The notes under the pieces were generated by a model. The model saw nothing but the letters and a program-made list of their open reading frames with translations, was not told the DNA's origin and made no database searches. From JAAZPT01 sp034180455 (GTDB lineage Bacteria; Bacillota; Clostridia; Christensenellales; Aristaeellaceae), in contig JAXFOG010000005.1 of the NCBI GenBank assembly GCA_034180455.1, positions 1 to 64,000 of the forward strand: a DNA stretch of 64,000 nt, in the 5' to 3' direction. The position numbers were made by a program, and so were the translations under genes. This document shows positions 1 through 8,636 of the stretch, piece by piece. Each line of letters opens with the position of its first letter. Within the stretch, counting starts at the first letter, position 1.

Positions 1-117
1 GCCTGATGCTAATACCATTGTGATCGCTGCTGTAAGGGTTGTCTTACCGTGGTCTACGTGTCCAATCGTTCCAATATTTACGTGTGGTTTCGTTCTCTCA
101 AACTTTTGCTTTGCCAT
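1..117 (-). CDS. tuf: Elongation factor Tu, N-terminal fragment (runs off the window)
   Basis: Only the first 39 codons are present. They begin MAKQKFERTKPHVNIGTIGH and contain the P-loop G1 motif GHVDHGKT, which is diagnostic of EF-Tu. EF-Tu is the GTPase that delivers aminoacyl-tRNA to the ribosome. The start is ATG at 117, preceded by a strong GGAGGAG ribosome binding site around 121-132. It lies downstream of tRNA-Gly on the same strand, with no clear terminator between them, so the two are probably co-transcribed from the promoter at 279-307. The identification is certain for the part visible; the rest of the gene is outside the window. Confidence 0.96.
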   Translation of the reverse strand, partial: MAKQKFERTKPHVNIGTIGHVDHGKTTLTAAITMVLASG

Positions 118-180
118 TGGATCTTCTCCTCCTATAAACAAATAATTATCTGAGTGCTAAGCACTAAACCAATCGCGGTC

Positions 181-254
181 TGGAGCGGGTGATGGGAATC
201 GAACCCACGTAATCGGCTTGGGAAGCCGGAGCTCTACCATTGAGCTACACCCGC
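181..254 (-). tRNA. tRNA-Gly (anticodon CCC), CCA encoded
   Basis: Read on the minus strand this folds as a 74-nt cloverleaf: acceptor GCGGGTG/CACCCGC, D arm GCTC/GAGC, T arm GTGGG-TTCGATT-CCCAT, discriminator T and a genomically encoded CCA. The seven-base anticodon loop is TTCCCAA, giving anticodon CCC, the same loop as the E. coli CCC glycine tRNA. The first pair of the anticodon stem (27-43) is a C-A mismatch. It lies between a consensus promoter and tuf. A short inverted repeat (AGTGC-TAA-GCACT, 153-165) sits between the tRNA and tuf and could aid processing. Confidence 0.95.
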
Positions 255-278
255 AAGTCCGCTTTTTGGTTCTATCAT

Positions 279-307
279 ATAATATCTTTATTTGATATTT
301 TTGTCAA
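279..307 (-). promoter_or_regulatory. Sigma-A-type promoter for tRNA-Gly and tuf
   Basis: On the minus strand TTGACA (307-302) and TATTAT (284-279) are separated by exactly 17 bases. The tRNA starts about 25 bases downstream. The near-consensus boxes suit a highly expressed tRNA-tuf unit. Confidence 0.85.
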
Positions 308-436
308 TATTTATAAAAACATAATGAAATAGTCATTTTTTACAGTTATTTTATAAATTCAAAAACAATATATTGATATTTTTATTTTTATTTTTGTAGT
401 AAATTATATCTATTAAATCTTTTTTTTACAAAAGAG

Positions 437-465
437 TTGAATGTGTTTATGCTTTGTGTTAAAAT
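437..465 (+). promoter_or_regulatory. Promoter of the glycogen operon
   Basis: TTGAAT (437-442) and TAAAAT (460-465) are spaced 17 bases apart, with a TGT extended -10 element at 457-459. The expected transcript starts near 472, about 40 bases before glgB. The remaining sequence between the two divergent promoters (about 308-436) is AT-rich and shows nothing recognisable. Confidence 0.75.
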
Positions 466-511
466 CAAGTTATAAAGATAAAAGCTATTTCAAAAGAGAG
501 GTGCTTAAATT

Positions 512-2473
512 ATGAAATATGTGGCTCCTACATCTGTAGATCGTGATAGCTTTCACAGTGGCAAAAACAGACATGCATATTCTATGCTTGGTGCACATCC
601 TGTTGTTCAGAATGGTGTTGATATGTGGCATTTTGCTGTATGGGCACCTAATGCTGAAAAGGTTTCGTTAGTGGGCCATTTTAACAAATGGGATCCTGAA
701 GATAAGCCATTACAGAAACAGTATGATGGGATATGGGAGATTAGAGTTCCTTTTTCTGAGATTGGTGAAGGCTTTGCATACAAGTATGCAATTACAACAA
801 AGGATGGCGAGTTGCTATTCAAGGCAGATCCTTATGCTTTTTATGCAGAGCTGAGACCAGATACTTCAAGTCGAACTTATAATCTTGATGGATATAATTG
901 GAATGATTCTGTGTGGATGGAGAAACGTTCAAAATTTAATCCTTATATTAGTCCAGTAAATATCTATGAGGTACATCTAGGTTCGTGGAAACGTCATGAA
1001 GACGGATCTATGCTTTCGTATACAGAATTGGTAAAAGAACTCGTTCCTTATGTTTCACAAATGGGTTATACACATGTAGAACTTTTGCCAGTAATGGAGC
1101 ATCCATTGGATATGTCATGGGGTTATCAGGTTAGTGGATTTTTCGCTGCTACATCACGATTTGGAACTCCGAAGGATCTCATGGCTTTAATTGATGCATT
1201 TCACCAAGCTGATATTGGAGTAATATTAGATTGGGTGCCTGCACATTTTCCAAGGGATGCTTTTGCTTTGCGAAGATTCGATGGCACTGCATTATATGAA
1301 CATCCCGACCCAAGACGAGGAGATATGCCTCAATGGGGAACTCATATGTTTGATTTAGCTAGAGGAGAAGTTTGTAGCTTTTTACTTAGTAATGCTTGTT
1401 TTTGGTATGAATATTTTCATGCAGATGGCATAAGATGTGATGCGATAAGTAGTATGCTTTATTACGACTTTTGCAGAGAAGATGGAGAATGGATACCAAA
1501 CCCATTTGGTGGTCGTGAAAATCTTGATGCAATTAATTTCCTTAGAATGCTTAATGAAGTTGTATATAGGGACTTTCCTGGCATAATGATGATAGCTGAA
1601 GAATCGAGTGCTTATCCTTTAGTTACAAAACCATCATATATGGGGGGACTTGGATTTGGATTCAAGTGGAACATGGGATGGATGAACGATATTCTTTCGT
1701 ATATAAAGCTTGATCCAGTATACAGGAAATACCATCACGATAAACTTACATTTTCTTTATTTTATGCTTTTAGTGAGAATTATATATTGCCTTTCTCGCA
1801 TGATGAAGTGGTTCATGGCAAACATTCACTTCTAGACAAAAATCCAGGAGATCTATGGAACAAATTTGCAGGTCTAAGAGCTCTATACGGATTTACAATG
1901 GCTCATCCTGGCAAGAAACTTTTGTTCATGGGAGGGGAATTTGCCCATTTTATTGAATGGAAATTTGATGATCAATTAGACTGGTTCTTGCTTGTTTATG
2001 ATAGACATCCTCAAGTGCAAGAATATGTTCGTGATTTAAATCACTTTTACAAAGATCATAAGCCATTTTATGAAGTTGAAGACTCTTGGGACGGTTTCCA
2101 ATGGCTTACAGCAAACGATAGTGATAATAGCGTTTTTGCCTTTACAAGAAGCGATAAAGAAGGTAATACAATTATTGTTGTTGCTAATTTCACTCCAGTT
2201 TTTCATCCTATTTATAAAATAGGATTGCCTAGTGATGGCAAAATAAAAGAGATTTTTAACAGCGATTTGCAAAAATATGGTGGATCAAACCAATACAATG
2301 CTTATGAGTTGACAGCAGTTCATGAGTTATTTAATGGTTTACCTTATAGTGTAAATATTTGTGTGCCACCAATGTCATGTATTTACTTTAAATATGATAA
2401 AATATATCATGAAGATGAACAGAATAAAAAACAAATAAAAAAATCTACATATAAAGAATCAATAAAGGAGTAA
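512..2473 (+). CDS. glgB: 1,4-alpha-glucan branching enzyme
   Basis: This 653-residue enzyme moves alpha-1,4 glucan segments to alpha-1,6 positions to branch glycogen. An N-terminal CBM48-type domain (about 35-115, including FAVWAPNAEKVSLVGHFNKW) precedes the GH13 barrel. Visible GH13 motifs are DWVPAHFP, the nucleophile region GIRCDAISSMLY (Asp about 310), the acid/base region IAEES (Glu about 363) and FSHDEVVHGK. A C-terminal beta domain follows, and the last 25 or so residues are a Lys/Glu-rich tail. The ATG at 512 follows an AGAGAGGTG ribosome binding site. It is first in the glgBCDA operon, five bases before glgC. The length fits short-form bacterial GlgB. Confidence 0.96.
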   Translation: MKYVAPTSVDRDSFHSGKNRHAYSMLGAHPVVQNGVDMWHFAVWAPNAEKVSLVGHFNKWDPEDKPLQKQYDGIWEIRVPFSEIGEGFAYKYAITTKDGELLFKADPYAFYAELRPDTSSRTYNLDGYNWNDSVWMEKRSKFNPYISPVNIYEVHLGSWKRHEDGSMLSYTELVKELVPYVSQMGYTHVELLPVMEHPLDMSWGYQVSGFFAATSRFGTPKDLMALIDAFHQADIGVILDWVPAHFPRDAFALRRFDGTALYEHPDPRRGDMPQWGTHMFDLARGEVCSFLLSNACFWYEYFHADGIRCDAISSMLYYDFCREDGEWIPNPFGGRENLDAINFLRMLNEVVYRDFPGIMMIAEESSAYPLVTKPSYMGGLGFGFKWNMGWMNDILSYIKLDPVYRKYHHDKLTFSLFYAFSENYILPFSHDEVVHGKHSLLDKNPGDLWNKFAGLRALYGFTMAHPGKKLLFMGGEFAHFIEWKFDDQLDWFLLVYDRHPQVQEYVRDLNHFYKDHKPFYEVEDSWDGFQWLTANDSDNSVFAFTRSDKEGNTIIVVANFTPVFHPIYKIGLPSDGKIKEIFNSDLQKYGGSNQYNAYELTAVHELFNGLPYSVNICVPPMSCIYFKYDKIYHEDEQNKKQIKKSTYKESIKE

Positions 2474-2478
2474 ACACC

Positions 2479-3648
2479 ATGTTAAGAAAGAAAGATTGCG
2501 TTGCAATGCTTTTAGCAGGAGGTCAAGGAAGCAGACTTGGTATACTTACTGAGAGTGTAGCAAAACCTGCTGTTCCATTCGGAGGAAAATATAGAATTAT
2601 AGATTTTCCACTTAGTAATTGTACTAATAGTGGAATTGATGTTGTAGGAGTTTTAACACAATATAAACCATTAGAGCTTAATTCTTATATAGGAAGTGGC
2701 TCACCCTGGGATCTTGACCTTTCAAATGGTGGTGTGTTTGTGTTACCCCCATACATGAAGGCAAAGAGTGGAGAATGGTATAAAGGTACAGCTAATGCAA
2801 TATACCAAAATTTAGATTTTATTAGACAATATAATCCAGAATATGTTCTTATTCTTAGCGGAGATCATATATATAAGATGGATTATAGTGAGATGATAAG
2901 ATTCCATCAGGATAGCGAAGCAGATTGCACTATTGCTGTAAGAGAAGTTCCGTGGGAAGATGCAAGCCGCTTTGGACTTATGTTTACAAATGATAAAAAC
3001 GAAATTATTGAATTTCAAGAAAAACCAGCTAAACCTAAAAGCAATAAAGCATCAATGGGAGTATATGTATTTACCTGGAATAAATTGGAAAAATACCTCA
3101 CAGAAGATGAAGCTGATCCAAATAGTTCAAATGACTTTGGGAAAAATATTATTCCAAAGATGCTAGATGCAAAGGAAAAGCTTTTTGCATATGACTTTAA
3201 TAGCTATTGGAAAGATGTCGGAACTATTGAGAGCTTGTGGGAAGCAAATATGGATCTACTAGCTGATGAAATGCCGATTGATCTTTGTGATACAAAGTGG
3301 AGAATTTATTCTAGAAACCCATCAATGCCTCCTCACTATATAGCTGAAGGAGCAAGTGTAAAAAACAGCCTTATCACCGAAGGATGCGAAGTTTATGGCA
3401 AAGTTGAACATTCGGTTTTATTCGCTGGTATTAATGTAGAAGAAGGCGCAAGCGTAATAGACAGTGTAGTTATGCCAGGTGCAAAGATAGGCAGAGGAGC
3501 TGTCATTAGAAGAGCGATTCTTAGTGAAAATTGTGTAATACAGCCTGGAGCGTTTGTTGGAGAAGAAACAGGAAATATTGTAGTTATAGGGAACGGAGCT
3601 GTAGTTAAATCAGGCGAAAAAATATCCGCCGGCATACAGTACAAATAA
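2479..3648 (+). CDS. glgC: Glucose-1-phosphate adenylyltransferase (ADP-glucose pyrophosphorylase), catalytic subunit
   Basis: Makes ADP-glucose from ATP and glucose-1-phosphate, the committed step of glycogen synthesis. The N-terminal nucleotidyltransferase domain has the intact glycine-rich loop LLAGGQGSRLG, the KPAVPFGGKYRIIDFPLSN signature and the catalytic-site ILSGDHIYKMDY. The C-terminal third is a left-handed beta-helix with hexapeptide-type repeats (for example VKNSLITEGCEVYGKVEHSV). The protein is 389 residues, normal for the family. The ATG follows an AAGGAG site. It is followed directly by glgD, its likely partner subunit. Confidence 0.96.
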   Translation: MLRKKDCVAMLLAGGQGSRLGILTESVAKPAVPFGGKYRIIDFPLSNCTNSGIDVVGVLTQYKPLELNSYIGSGSPWDLDLSNGGVFVLPPYMKAKSGEWYKGTANAIYQNLDFIRQYNPEYVLILSGDHIYKMDYSEMIRFHQDSEADCTIAVREVPWEDASRFGLMFTNDKNEIIEFQEKPAKPKSNKASMGVYVFTWNKLEKYLTEDEADPNSSNDFGKNIIPKMLDAKEKLFAYDFNSYWKDVGTIESLWEANMDLLADEMPIDLCDTKWRIYSRNPSMPPHYIAEGASVKNSLITEGCEVYGKVEHSVLFAGINVEEGASVIDSVVMPGAKIGRGAVIRRAILSENCVIQPGAFVGEETGNIVVIGNGAVVKSGEKISAGIQYK

Positions 3649-3667
3649 GCAAGGAGATAACAAGCAT

Positions 3668-4789
3668 ATGAAAAATGTAATGGGTGTAATATATACCGGC
3701 GAAAAAGATGAATTGTTGAGAGAACTTACAATTTCTCGTGCTATTGCAGCTTTACCTATCGCTGGAAGATATAGAATAATTGACTTTATTATTAGTAGCA
3801 TGGTAAACAGTAACATGAACAATGTTGGCGTAATCATGCAAAAGAATTATCATAGTCTTATGGATCATTTGGGTTCTGGAAAAGAGTATGACCTGCATGG
3901 AAAAAATGATGGATTATTTATTTTACCACCTTATTTATCAAGAGATAATGTTGGTGTTTATCTTGGGATTTTGGACGCATTAAAGGCTAACATGAGCTAT
4001 CTTCGTAGGTCAAAACAGGAATATGTTATAGTATGCAATAGCCTAATCATATTTAATGATAGGTTAAATAATTTCTTCAAGTCGCATGTAAAAAACGAAG
4101 CTGATATAAGTATACTTTATACTAAAGACCAGAGCGTACGTCGCAATGGTAGTGGTTCTTATCTAAATCTTGATGAAAATGGAATAGTAAAAGAAATAGA
4201 ATATTGCCCAAGTAATCCTAGCTTTGAAAATACTTCTATGGAATTATATCTAATGAAGAGAACACTTCTCGTGGATTTGGTTACACAAGCTACTTCAAGA
4301 GGCTATCATAACTTCGTGACAGATGTTCTACAAAGAGCTGTTATAGAACAGAAAATTAAAGTCATGGGATATGAATTTACAAAGAAGCCTTATCTTATTG
4401 ATTCTATCACAGCATACTTTGATGCAAATATGGCATTACTTGATAAAAACAATCGCAACGAACTTTTTAGAGGTGAGAGCACTGTATATACAAAAGTGCG
4501 TGATGAAATGCCAGCAAGGTATTTTCAAGATGCTAAAACACAGAATTCGCTAGTTGCTGATGGAGTAATTGTAAAGGGAAATGTAGAAAATTCTGTTTTA
4601 TTCCGTGGCGTAGTTATAGACGAGGGGTGCGATATTAAGAACTGCGTAATTATGCAAGACGCACACGTTGAAAAAGGAGTAACACTTGAAAATTGTATTT
4701 TGGATAAACAAGCAGTAATCAAAGCATATGGACGTCTTATTGGCCCAAAAAGCTATCCAATTGTAATAGCTAAACGAATGATTGTATAA
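3668..4789 (+). CDS. glgD: ADP-glucose pyrophosphorylase subunit GlgD
   Basis: A 373-residue paralogue of the preceding GlgC. It keeps the overall fold (AGRYRIIDFIISSMVNSNMN matching the GlgC signature, and C-terminal hexapeptide repeats), but the glycine-rich nucleotide loop is replaced by YTGEKDELLREL. In Firmicutes GlgD is known as a largely non-catalytic subunit that stimulates GlgC in a heteromeric enzyme; the missing loop agrees with that. The ATG follows CAAGGAGATAACAAGC. The final codons overlap the ribosome binding site of glgA, which suggests translational coupling. Confidence 0.93.
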   Translation: MKNVMGVIYTGEKDELLRELTISRAIAALPIAGRYRIIDFIISSMVNSNMNNVGVIMQKNYHSLMDHLGSGKEYDLHGKNDGLFILPPYLSRDNVGVYLGILDALKANMSYLRRSKQEYVIVCNSLIIFNDRLNNFFKSHVKNEADISILYTKDQSVRRNGSGSYLNLDENGIVKEIEYCPSNPSFENTSMELYLMKRTLLVDLVTQATSRGYHNFVTDVLQRAVIEQKIKVMGYEFTKKPYLIDSITAYFDANMALLDKNNRNELFRGESTVYTKVRDEMPARYFQDAKTQNSLVADGVIVKGNVENSVLFRGVVIDEGCDIKNCVIMQDAHVEKGVTLENCILDKQAVIKAYGRLIGPKSYPIVIAKRMIV

Positions 4790-4802
4790 AGGAGGAAGAT
4801 CA

Positions 4803-6242
4803 GTGAAAATATTATTTACTGCAAGCGAATGTGTTCCTTTTTGCAAAACAGGAGGCTTGGCCGATGTTGTTGGATCACTAGCTCCAGTTTTGAGCAAGAA
4901 GGGACATGATGTACGTGTTATGCTACCATTGTATAGCACAATAAACGAGGAATGGATTAAGCAGCTTGAACATGTTATAGATTTTGAGGTTGACCTAGGT
5001 TGGCGTAAACAGTATTGTGGCATTGAAAAACTAGAGAAAGATGGAGTAATTTATTACTTTGTAGATAACAAGTATTATTTTTCAAGACCATATATATATG
5101 GACTAGGTGGAGATGAATATGAGAGATTTGGATTCTTCTGCAGAGCAATATTAAATGCTTTGCCACTCATTGATTTTAAGCCTGATATTATTCATGCTCA
5201 TGACTGGCAAACAGGATATGTACCTGCATTGCTTAAGATACAATATGAATTCTTACCTTTTTATTCACAAATTGCTACAATTTATACTATTCACAATCTT
5301 CAGTATCAAGGAATATTTGCTATAAAAGATGTACAGGATGTACTAGGACTTGGCGACAGTCTTTTTACAAGTGATAAACTTGAATCTTATGGAACTGCAA
5401 ATTTCATGAAAGCTGGTTTAGTATACTCTGATGCTATTACCACAGTAAGCAACAGTTATTCAGACGAAATAACAACTGCATACTATGGAGAGCATATGGA
5501 TCCATTGCTCAGAGCAAGACGAAATGACTTGTTTGGTGTTGTAAATGGAATTGACATGGATATATATAATCCTTCAACAGATCCAAATATTCCTTATCAT
5601 TTTTCATCAAAGAGTATATCGGGGAAAACTAAATGTAAAACTGCTCTACAAAAAGAACTTGGTTTAACAGTAGATAGTAAAATTCCTATGATAGCTATGA
5701 TAACAAGGCTTAGCAATCAGAAAGGACTAGATCTTGTAGATAGAGTAATATCAGAGATTATGAATTTAGGCATACAACTAGTTGTATTGGGAATGGGAGA
5801 ATCAAGATATGTAAATCTATTTTCTTGGGCAGAGCAAAATTATCCAGGAAGAGTTGTAGCAAGATTTGAGATGAATAATGAACTTGCTCATAAGATCTAT
5901 GCAGCTAGTGACATGTTCTTAATGCCATCACAGTTTGAACCGTGTGGTTTATCCCAAATGATGAGTATGCGTTATGGAACAGTTCCTATTGTAAGAGAAA
6001 CAGGAGGGCTCAGAGACACAGTATTAAGTTATAATGAGTATAATGATGAAGGCAATGGTTTCACATTCTTTAACTATAATGCTCATGATATGCTGAATAC
6101 AATAGCAAGAGCAGTATATTATTATAAAGAAAGAAGACCTATTTTTACTAAACTTCGCAAAAGAGGAATGAATACAGATTTCAGTTGGGATAATAGCGCA
6201 AATAAATATCTTGAAATATATGAAAAATATCAAAAACAATAA
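4803..6242 (+). CDS. glgA: Glycogen synthase (GT5)
   Basis: Transfers glucose from ADP-glucose to the growing glucan. The 479-residue protein opens MKILFTASECVPFCKTGGLADVV in outline, including the KTGGL sugar-nucleotide motif. A C-terminal GT-B half has SRFEPCGL-type sequence (SQFEPCGLSQMMSMRYG) and a TGGLRDTV motif. I choose GTG at 4803 as start because AAAGGAGGA (4788-4796) lies seven bases upstream and the KILFTASE family start follows directly. An in-frame TTG at 4782 would overlap that site. It is the last gene of the glg operon; a strong terminator follows immediately. Confidence 0.95.
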   Translation: MKILFTASECVPFCKTGGLADVVGSLAPVLSKKGHDVRVMLPLYSTINEEWIKQLEHVIDFEVDLGWRKQYCGIEKLEKDGVIYYFVDNKYYFSRPYIYGLGGDEYERFGFFCRAILNALPLIDFKPDIIHAHDWQTGYVPALLKIQYEFLPFYSQIATIYTIHNLQYQGIFAIKDVQDVLGLGDSLFTSDKLESYGTANFMKAGLVYSDAITTVSNSYSDEITTAYYGEHMDPLLRARRNDLFGVVNGIDMDIYNPSTDPNIPYHFSSKSISGKTKCKTALQKELGLTVDSKIPMIAMITRLSNQKGLDLVDRVISEIMNLGIQLVVLGMGESRYVNLFSWAEQNYPGRVVARFEMNNELAHKIYAASDMFLMPSQFEPCGLSQMMSMRYGTVPIVRETGGLRDTVLSYNEYNDEGNGFTFFNYNAHDMLNTIARAVYYYKERRPIFTKLRKRGMNTDFSWDNSANKYLEIYEKYQKQ

Positions 6243-6273
6243 AAAAACAGCGTGAGAACCACGCTGTTTTTTT
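6241..6273 (+). terminator. Rho-independent terminator of the glg operon
   Basis: The stem CAGCGTG/CACGCTG (6248-6254, 6260-6266) has a five-base loop, is flanked by seven A and followed by seven T, so the paired region can extend to 14 bp. It begins at the glgA stop codon. Confidence 0.95.
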
Positions 6274-6345
6274 ATGCCATAAATTCATCTATATTGTATA
6301 ATGTGCCTATTTGTGCTATTATTCATATGTAAAGGAGTGGGGAAT

Positions 6346-7065
6346 TTGGATATAAATCAAGAAAAAAACCCAATGAAAATTTTTGGTACAATTTTTTTGA
6401 TAGTATCAATTGTTGTTATTGGAGTATCCTTTTCTACGTTTTATAATGCTTTTAACTTTAATTCTAATGCACAAAGAACTGAAGCAATAATCAGTAATAT
6501 TGCAATTTTAAAAGATAAAAATGGTAAAGAATATTATGATACCCTAGTTAATTATACAGTATCTGGAAAACAGTATAACAACATTAGCTTAAACACATCA
6601 GTGAATAATAAGAAAAAAGGCGATACAATAGATATTTTTTATAATAAACTAGATAATACATCTATCAGAATTTCTTTAAAACCATATTATTTATCAATAT
6701 TTTTATTTTTAATGGGTATTGCTTTGCTTGTTTCAGCATTTATGGCTGTGAGAAGATTAAATTATCGGAAAAATGAAATTTATAATCTTATATTAGAAAA
6801 TAATTTCATTTATGCCAATATTAAAGATATACAAAATAATTTCGGACTTCGATTCGGTACTAGGAGCCCAATTTTTATAAAATGTGAATATAACGATGGA
6901 AATAAAAATATTACATTTGATTCTGATAATATCTGGTTGCCAATTAAGAAAGATATCATTCAAAAGCAAGTAAAGGTATTTATAGATAATAGTGATATGA
7001 ATAAATACTATATTGATACTCGAGATTTATACGACTTGGAGGAAAATGATTTTGCAGGGAAATAG
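6346..7065 (+). CDS. Membrane protein resembling the DUF3592 family
   Basis: 239 residues, function unknown. A membrane segment near the N-terminus (about 10-32) and a second (about 112-135) bracket an extracytoplasmic region that reads like DUF3592 (TEAIISNI, then a NYTVSGKQY-type strand and KKGDTIDIFYN). A cytosolic tail of about 100 residues follows. I place the start at TTG 6346, eight bases after AAAGGAG (6331-6337). A TATAAT hexamer at 6297-6302 gives a possible promoter just after the glg terminator. The end overlaps the next gene. The family call comes from pattern resemblance only. Confidence 0.7.
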   Translation: MDINQEKNPMKIFGTIFLIVSIVVIGVSFSTFYNAFNFNSNAQRTEAIISNIAILKDKNGKEYYDTLVNYTVSGKQYNNISLNTSVNNKKKGDTIDIFYNKLDNTSIRISLKPYYLSIFLFLMGIALLVSAFMAVRRLNYRKNEIYNLILENNFIYANIKDIQNNFGLRFGTRSPIFIKCEYNDGNKNITFDSDNIWLPIKKDIIQKQVKVFIDNSDMNKYYIDTRDLYDLEENDFAGK

Positions 7066-7939
7066 TTTACTAGCTAGACCTTTTAAGCAAAGCTTTATGG
7101 CGCTTGTTAAACAATATTTAATAGTATTGGCTGCAGGCATTATACACTTGCTTATAAGATGCATTTGCTTTGTTCCTTTTTTAATTTATAGAGGAAATTC
7201 ATACATAGTTTCTATTTGCTTATATATTATTGTAGCTTCAATATTGAGGCCTTCATTTGCTCAGAGCATAGAAAAAGCAAGTAGAAACGAAAAGTTTTCT
7301 ATAAAAGAGAGCTTATGCTCTAAAAGTATTTTAGAAAATCTAAGTTTTTCATTTTCACAGCTTATTTCAGTAATACTATGGGGAATTCCGTTTATTATTC
7401 TATCCGGAGTTTTCTATTATTATTATAGTGGTGGAACTGACTTTAGAACAATGGCATTATTTATTCGTAAGATAGGTGAATCTATATATGGGAGCTCTGC
7501 AGGGATAGCCGAAGGAAGTATGGCCATTATGTATGCTTTTATTATTACTATACTAATAATATGTATTGGAATTGCTAGACAATGTGGAATACGCTATCTT
7601 AGAATGGGACCTATATATTATTCAGCAGTTCCAAAAGCTGAACTAAGACGTTGTCTCGCTGGAATGAGATTAAAACAGTTCTTAGTTTTCTTAGTAAATA
7701 TTTTGCTGCTTATTCCAATATTATATATTCTATTTTCTTCAATTCATGAGGTATATACTCAAACGGACAATATTATTAGGTTCATTCCAAGCATTACTAG
7801 AAAACGCTTTGTTTTTCCTGTGATGGGATTTATGGGATTGTGGTACACAATTGTTTTACCTTTAAGAAGATTTATTGACGCTTCGTTTGCTTCTCATTGT
7901 AGGTATATTAGAGAAAATGAAAGATCTAAGACTAGATAA
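7046..7939 (+). CDS. Polytopic membrane protein, function unknown
   Basis: About 297 residues with roughly six hydrophobic segments, joined by loops rich in Lys and Arg. I see no catalytic motif and do not recognise the family. The GGAGG at 7038-7042 lies only three bases before ATG 7046, while TTG 7052 is nine bases away and may be the true start. Translation overlaps the preceding DUF3592-like gene by about 20 bases and the following rsuA by 23, so the three are probably one transcript. The close coupling hints that the two membrane proteins act together; this is inference. Confidence 0.7.
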   Translation: MILQGNSLLARPFKQSFMALVKQYLIVLAAGIIHLLIRCICFVPFLIYRGNSYIVSICLYIIVASILRPSFAQSIEKASRNEKFSIKESLCSKSILENLSFSFSQLISVILWGIPFIILSGVFYYYYSGGTDFRTMALFIRKIGESIYGSSAGIAEGSMAIMYAFIITILIICIGIARQCGIRYLRMGPIYYSAVPKAELRRCLAGMRLKQFLVFLVNILLLIPILYILFSSIHEVYTQTDNIIRFIPSITRKRFVFPVMGFMGLWYTIVLPLRRFIDASFASHCRYIRENERSKTR

Positions 7940-8636
7940 GTTTCTTGCAGATAGGCTTGGATGCACTCGTAAAGAATCAAGAATATTAATCAGCACTGGA
8001 AATATCTTTGTAAATGGAATTGTAAATAAAGATATTGGCTATAAGATCAATTCGAGCGATGAAGTGATACATAATGGTAAAAAAATAGATTATGGAAATA
8101 AATATTATTATTTCATGATAAATAAGCCAGAAGGCTGTGTCACAGCTACAGCAGACAATATTCATAAAACTATTTTTGATTTGCTTCCTCCTTCTTTTGT
8201 AAAATTAAAAATCATGCCTGTTGGAAGACTCGACATTGATACAGTGGGACTATTGCTTTTTACTAATGATGGCAAATTAGCCTATAGACTACTTTCACCA
8301 AAAAGGGAAGTATACAAGACATATATGGCTAAAACTGATAAAATATTAAACGGCAATGAATTAAAAAAGTTTAAATATGGAATTGATATAGGAGATATAG
8401 TTACTAAGCCAGCAAGAATTGTTTATATGGAAAATAATACATATAAGCTTGAAATATGTGAAGGTAAATTTCATCAGGTAAAAAGAATGTTTGAGGCAGT
8501 AGGAGCCAATGTAATAGAATTAAAAAGAACAACATTTGGACCTCTTCACCTTGATATACCAGTTGGCAAATATAGAGAGTTAACACTTGATGAAATTAAT
8601 AATTTGTATGAATGCTGTAATTTGGAGAAAAAATGA
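7917..8636 (+). CDS. rsuA: RsuA-family 16S rRNA pseudouridine synthase
   Basis: Isomerises a uridine in small-subunit rRNA; the family member RsuA acts at position 516. The 239-residue protein has an N-terminal S4 RNA-binding domain (LRLDKFLADRLGCTRKESRILIS), then the catalytic domain with GRLDIDTVGLLLFTNDG, where the first Asp (about 104) is the conserved catalytic residue, and EGKFHQVKRMF. I start at ATG 7917 because it opens directly on the S4 domain, although the upstream ribosome binding site is weak; translation may be coupled to the overlapping upstream gene. The stop overlaps the next start (ATGA). Confidence 0.9.
   Translation: MKDLRLDKFLADRLGCTRKESRILISTGNIFVNGIVNKDIGYKINSSDEVIHNGKKIDYGNKYYYFMINKPEGCVTATADNIHKTIFDLLPPSFVKLKIMPVGRLDIDTVGLLLFTNDGKLAYRLLSPKREVYKTYMAKTDKILNGNELKKFKYGIDIGDIVTKPARIVYMENNTYKLEICEGKFHQVKRMFEAVGANVIELKRTTFGPLHLDIPVGKYRELTLDEINNLYECCNLEKK

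Noticed and set aside
3668..4789. glgD as a decayed duplicate of glgC
   Set aside because: The missing glycine-rich loop is normal for GlgD, a functional non-catalytic subunit; the frame is intact and the operon order is conserved in Firmicutes.
4598..5023. 141-codon open frame on the minus strand over glgD/glgA
   Set aside because: It lies opposite two well-conserved genes, has no ribosome binding site and its translation is a low-complexity shadow. The same applies to 44847-45272 (opposite nifJ) and 16616-17014 (opposite pgpH).
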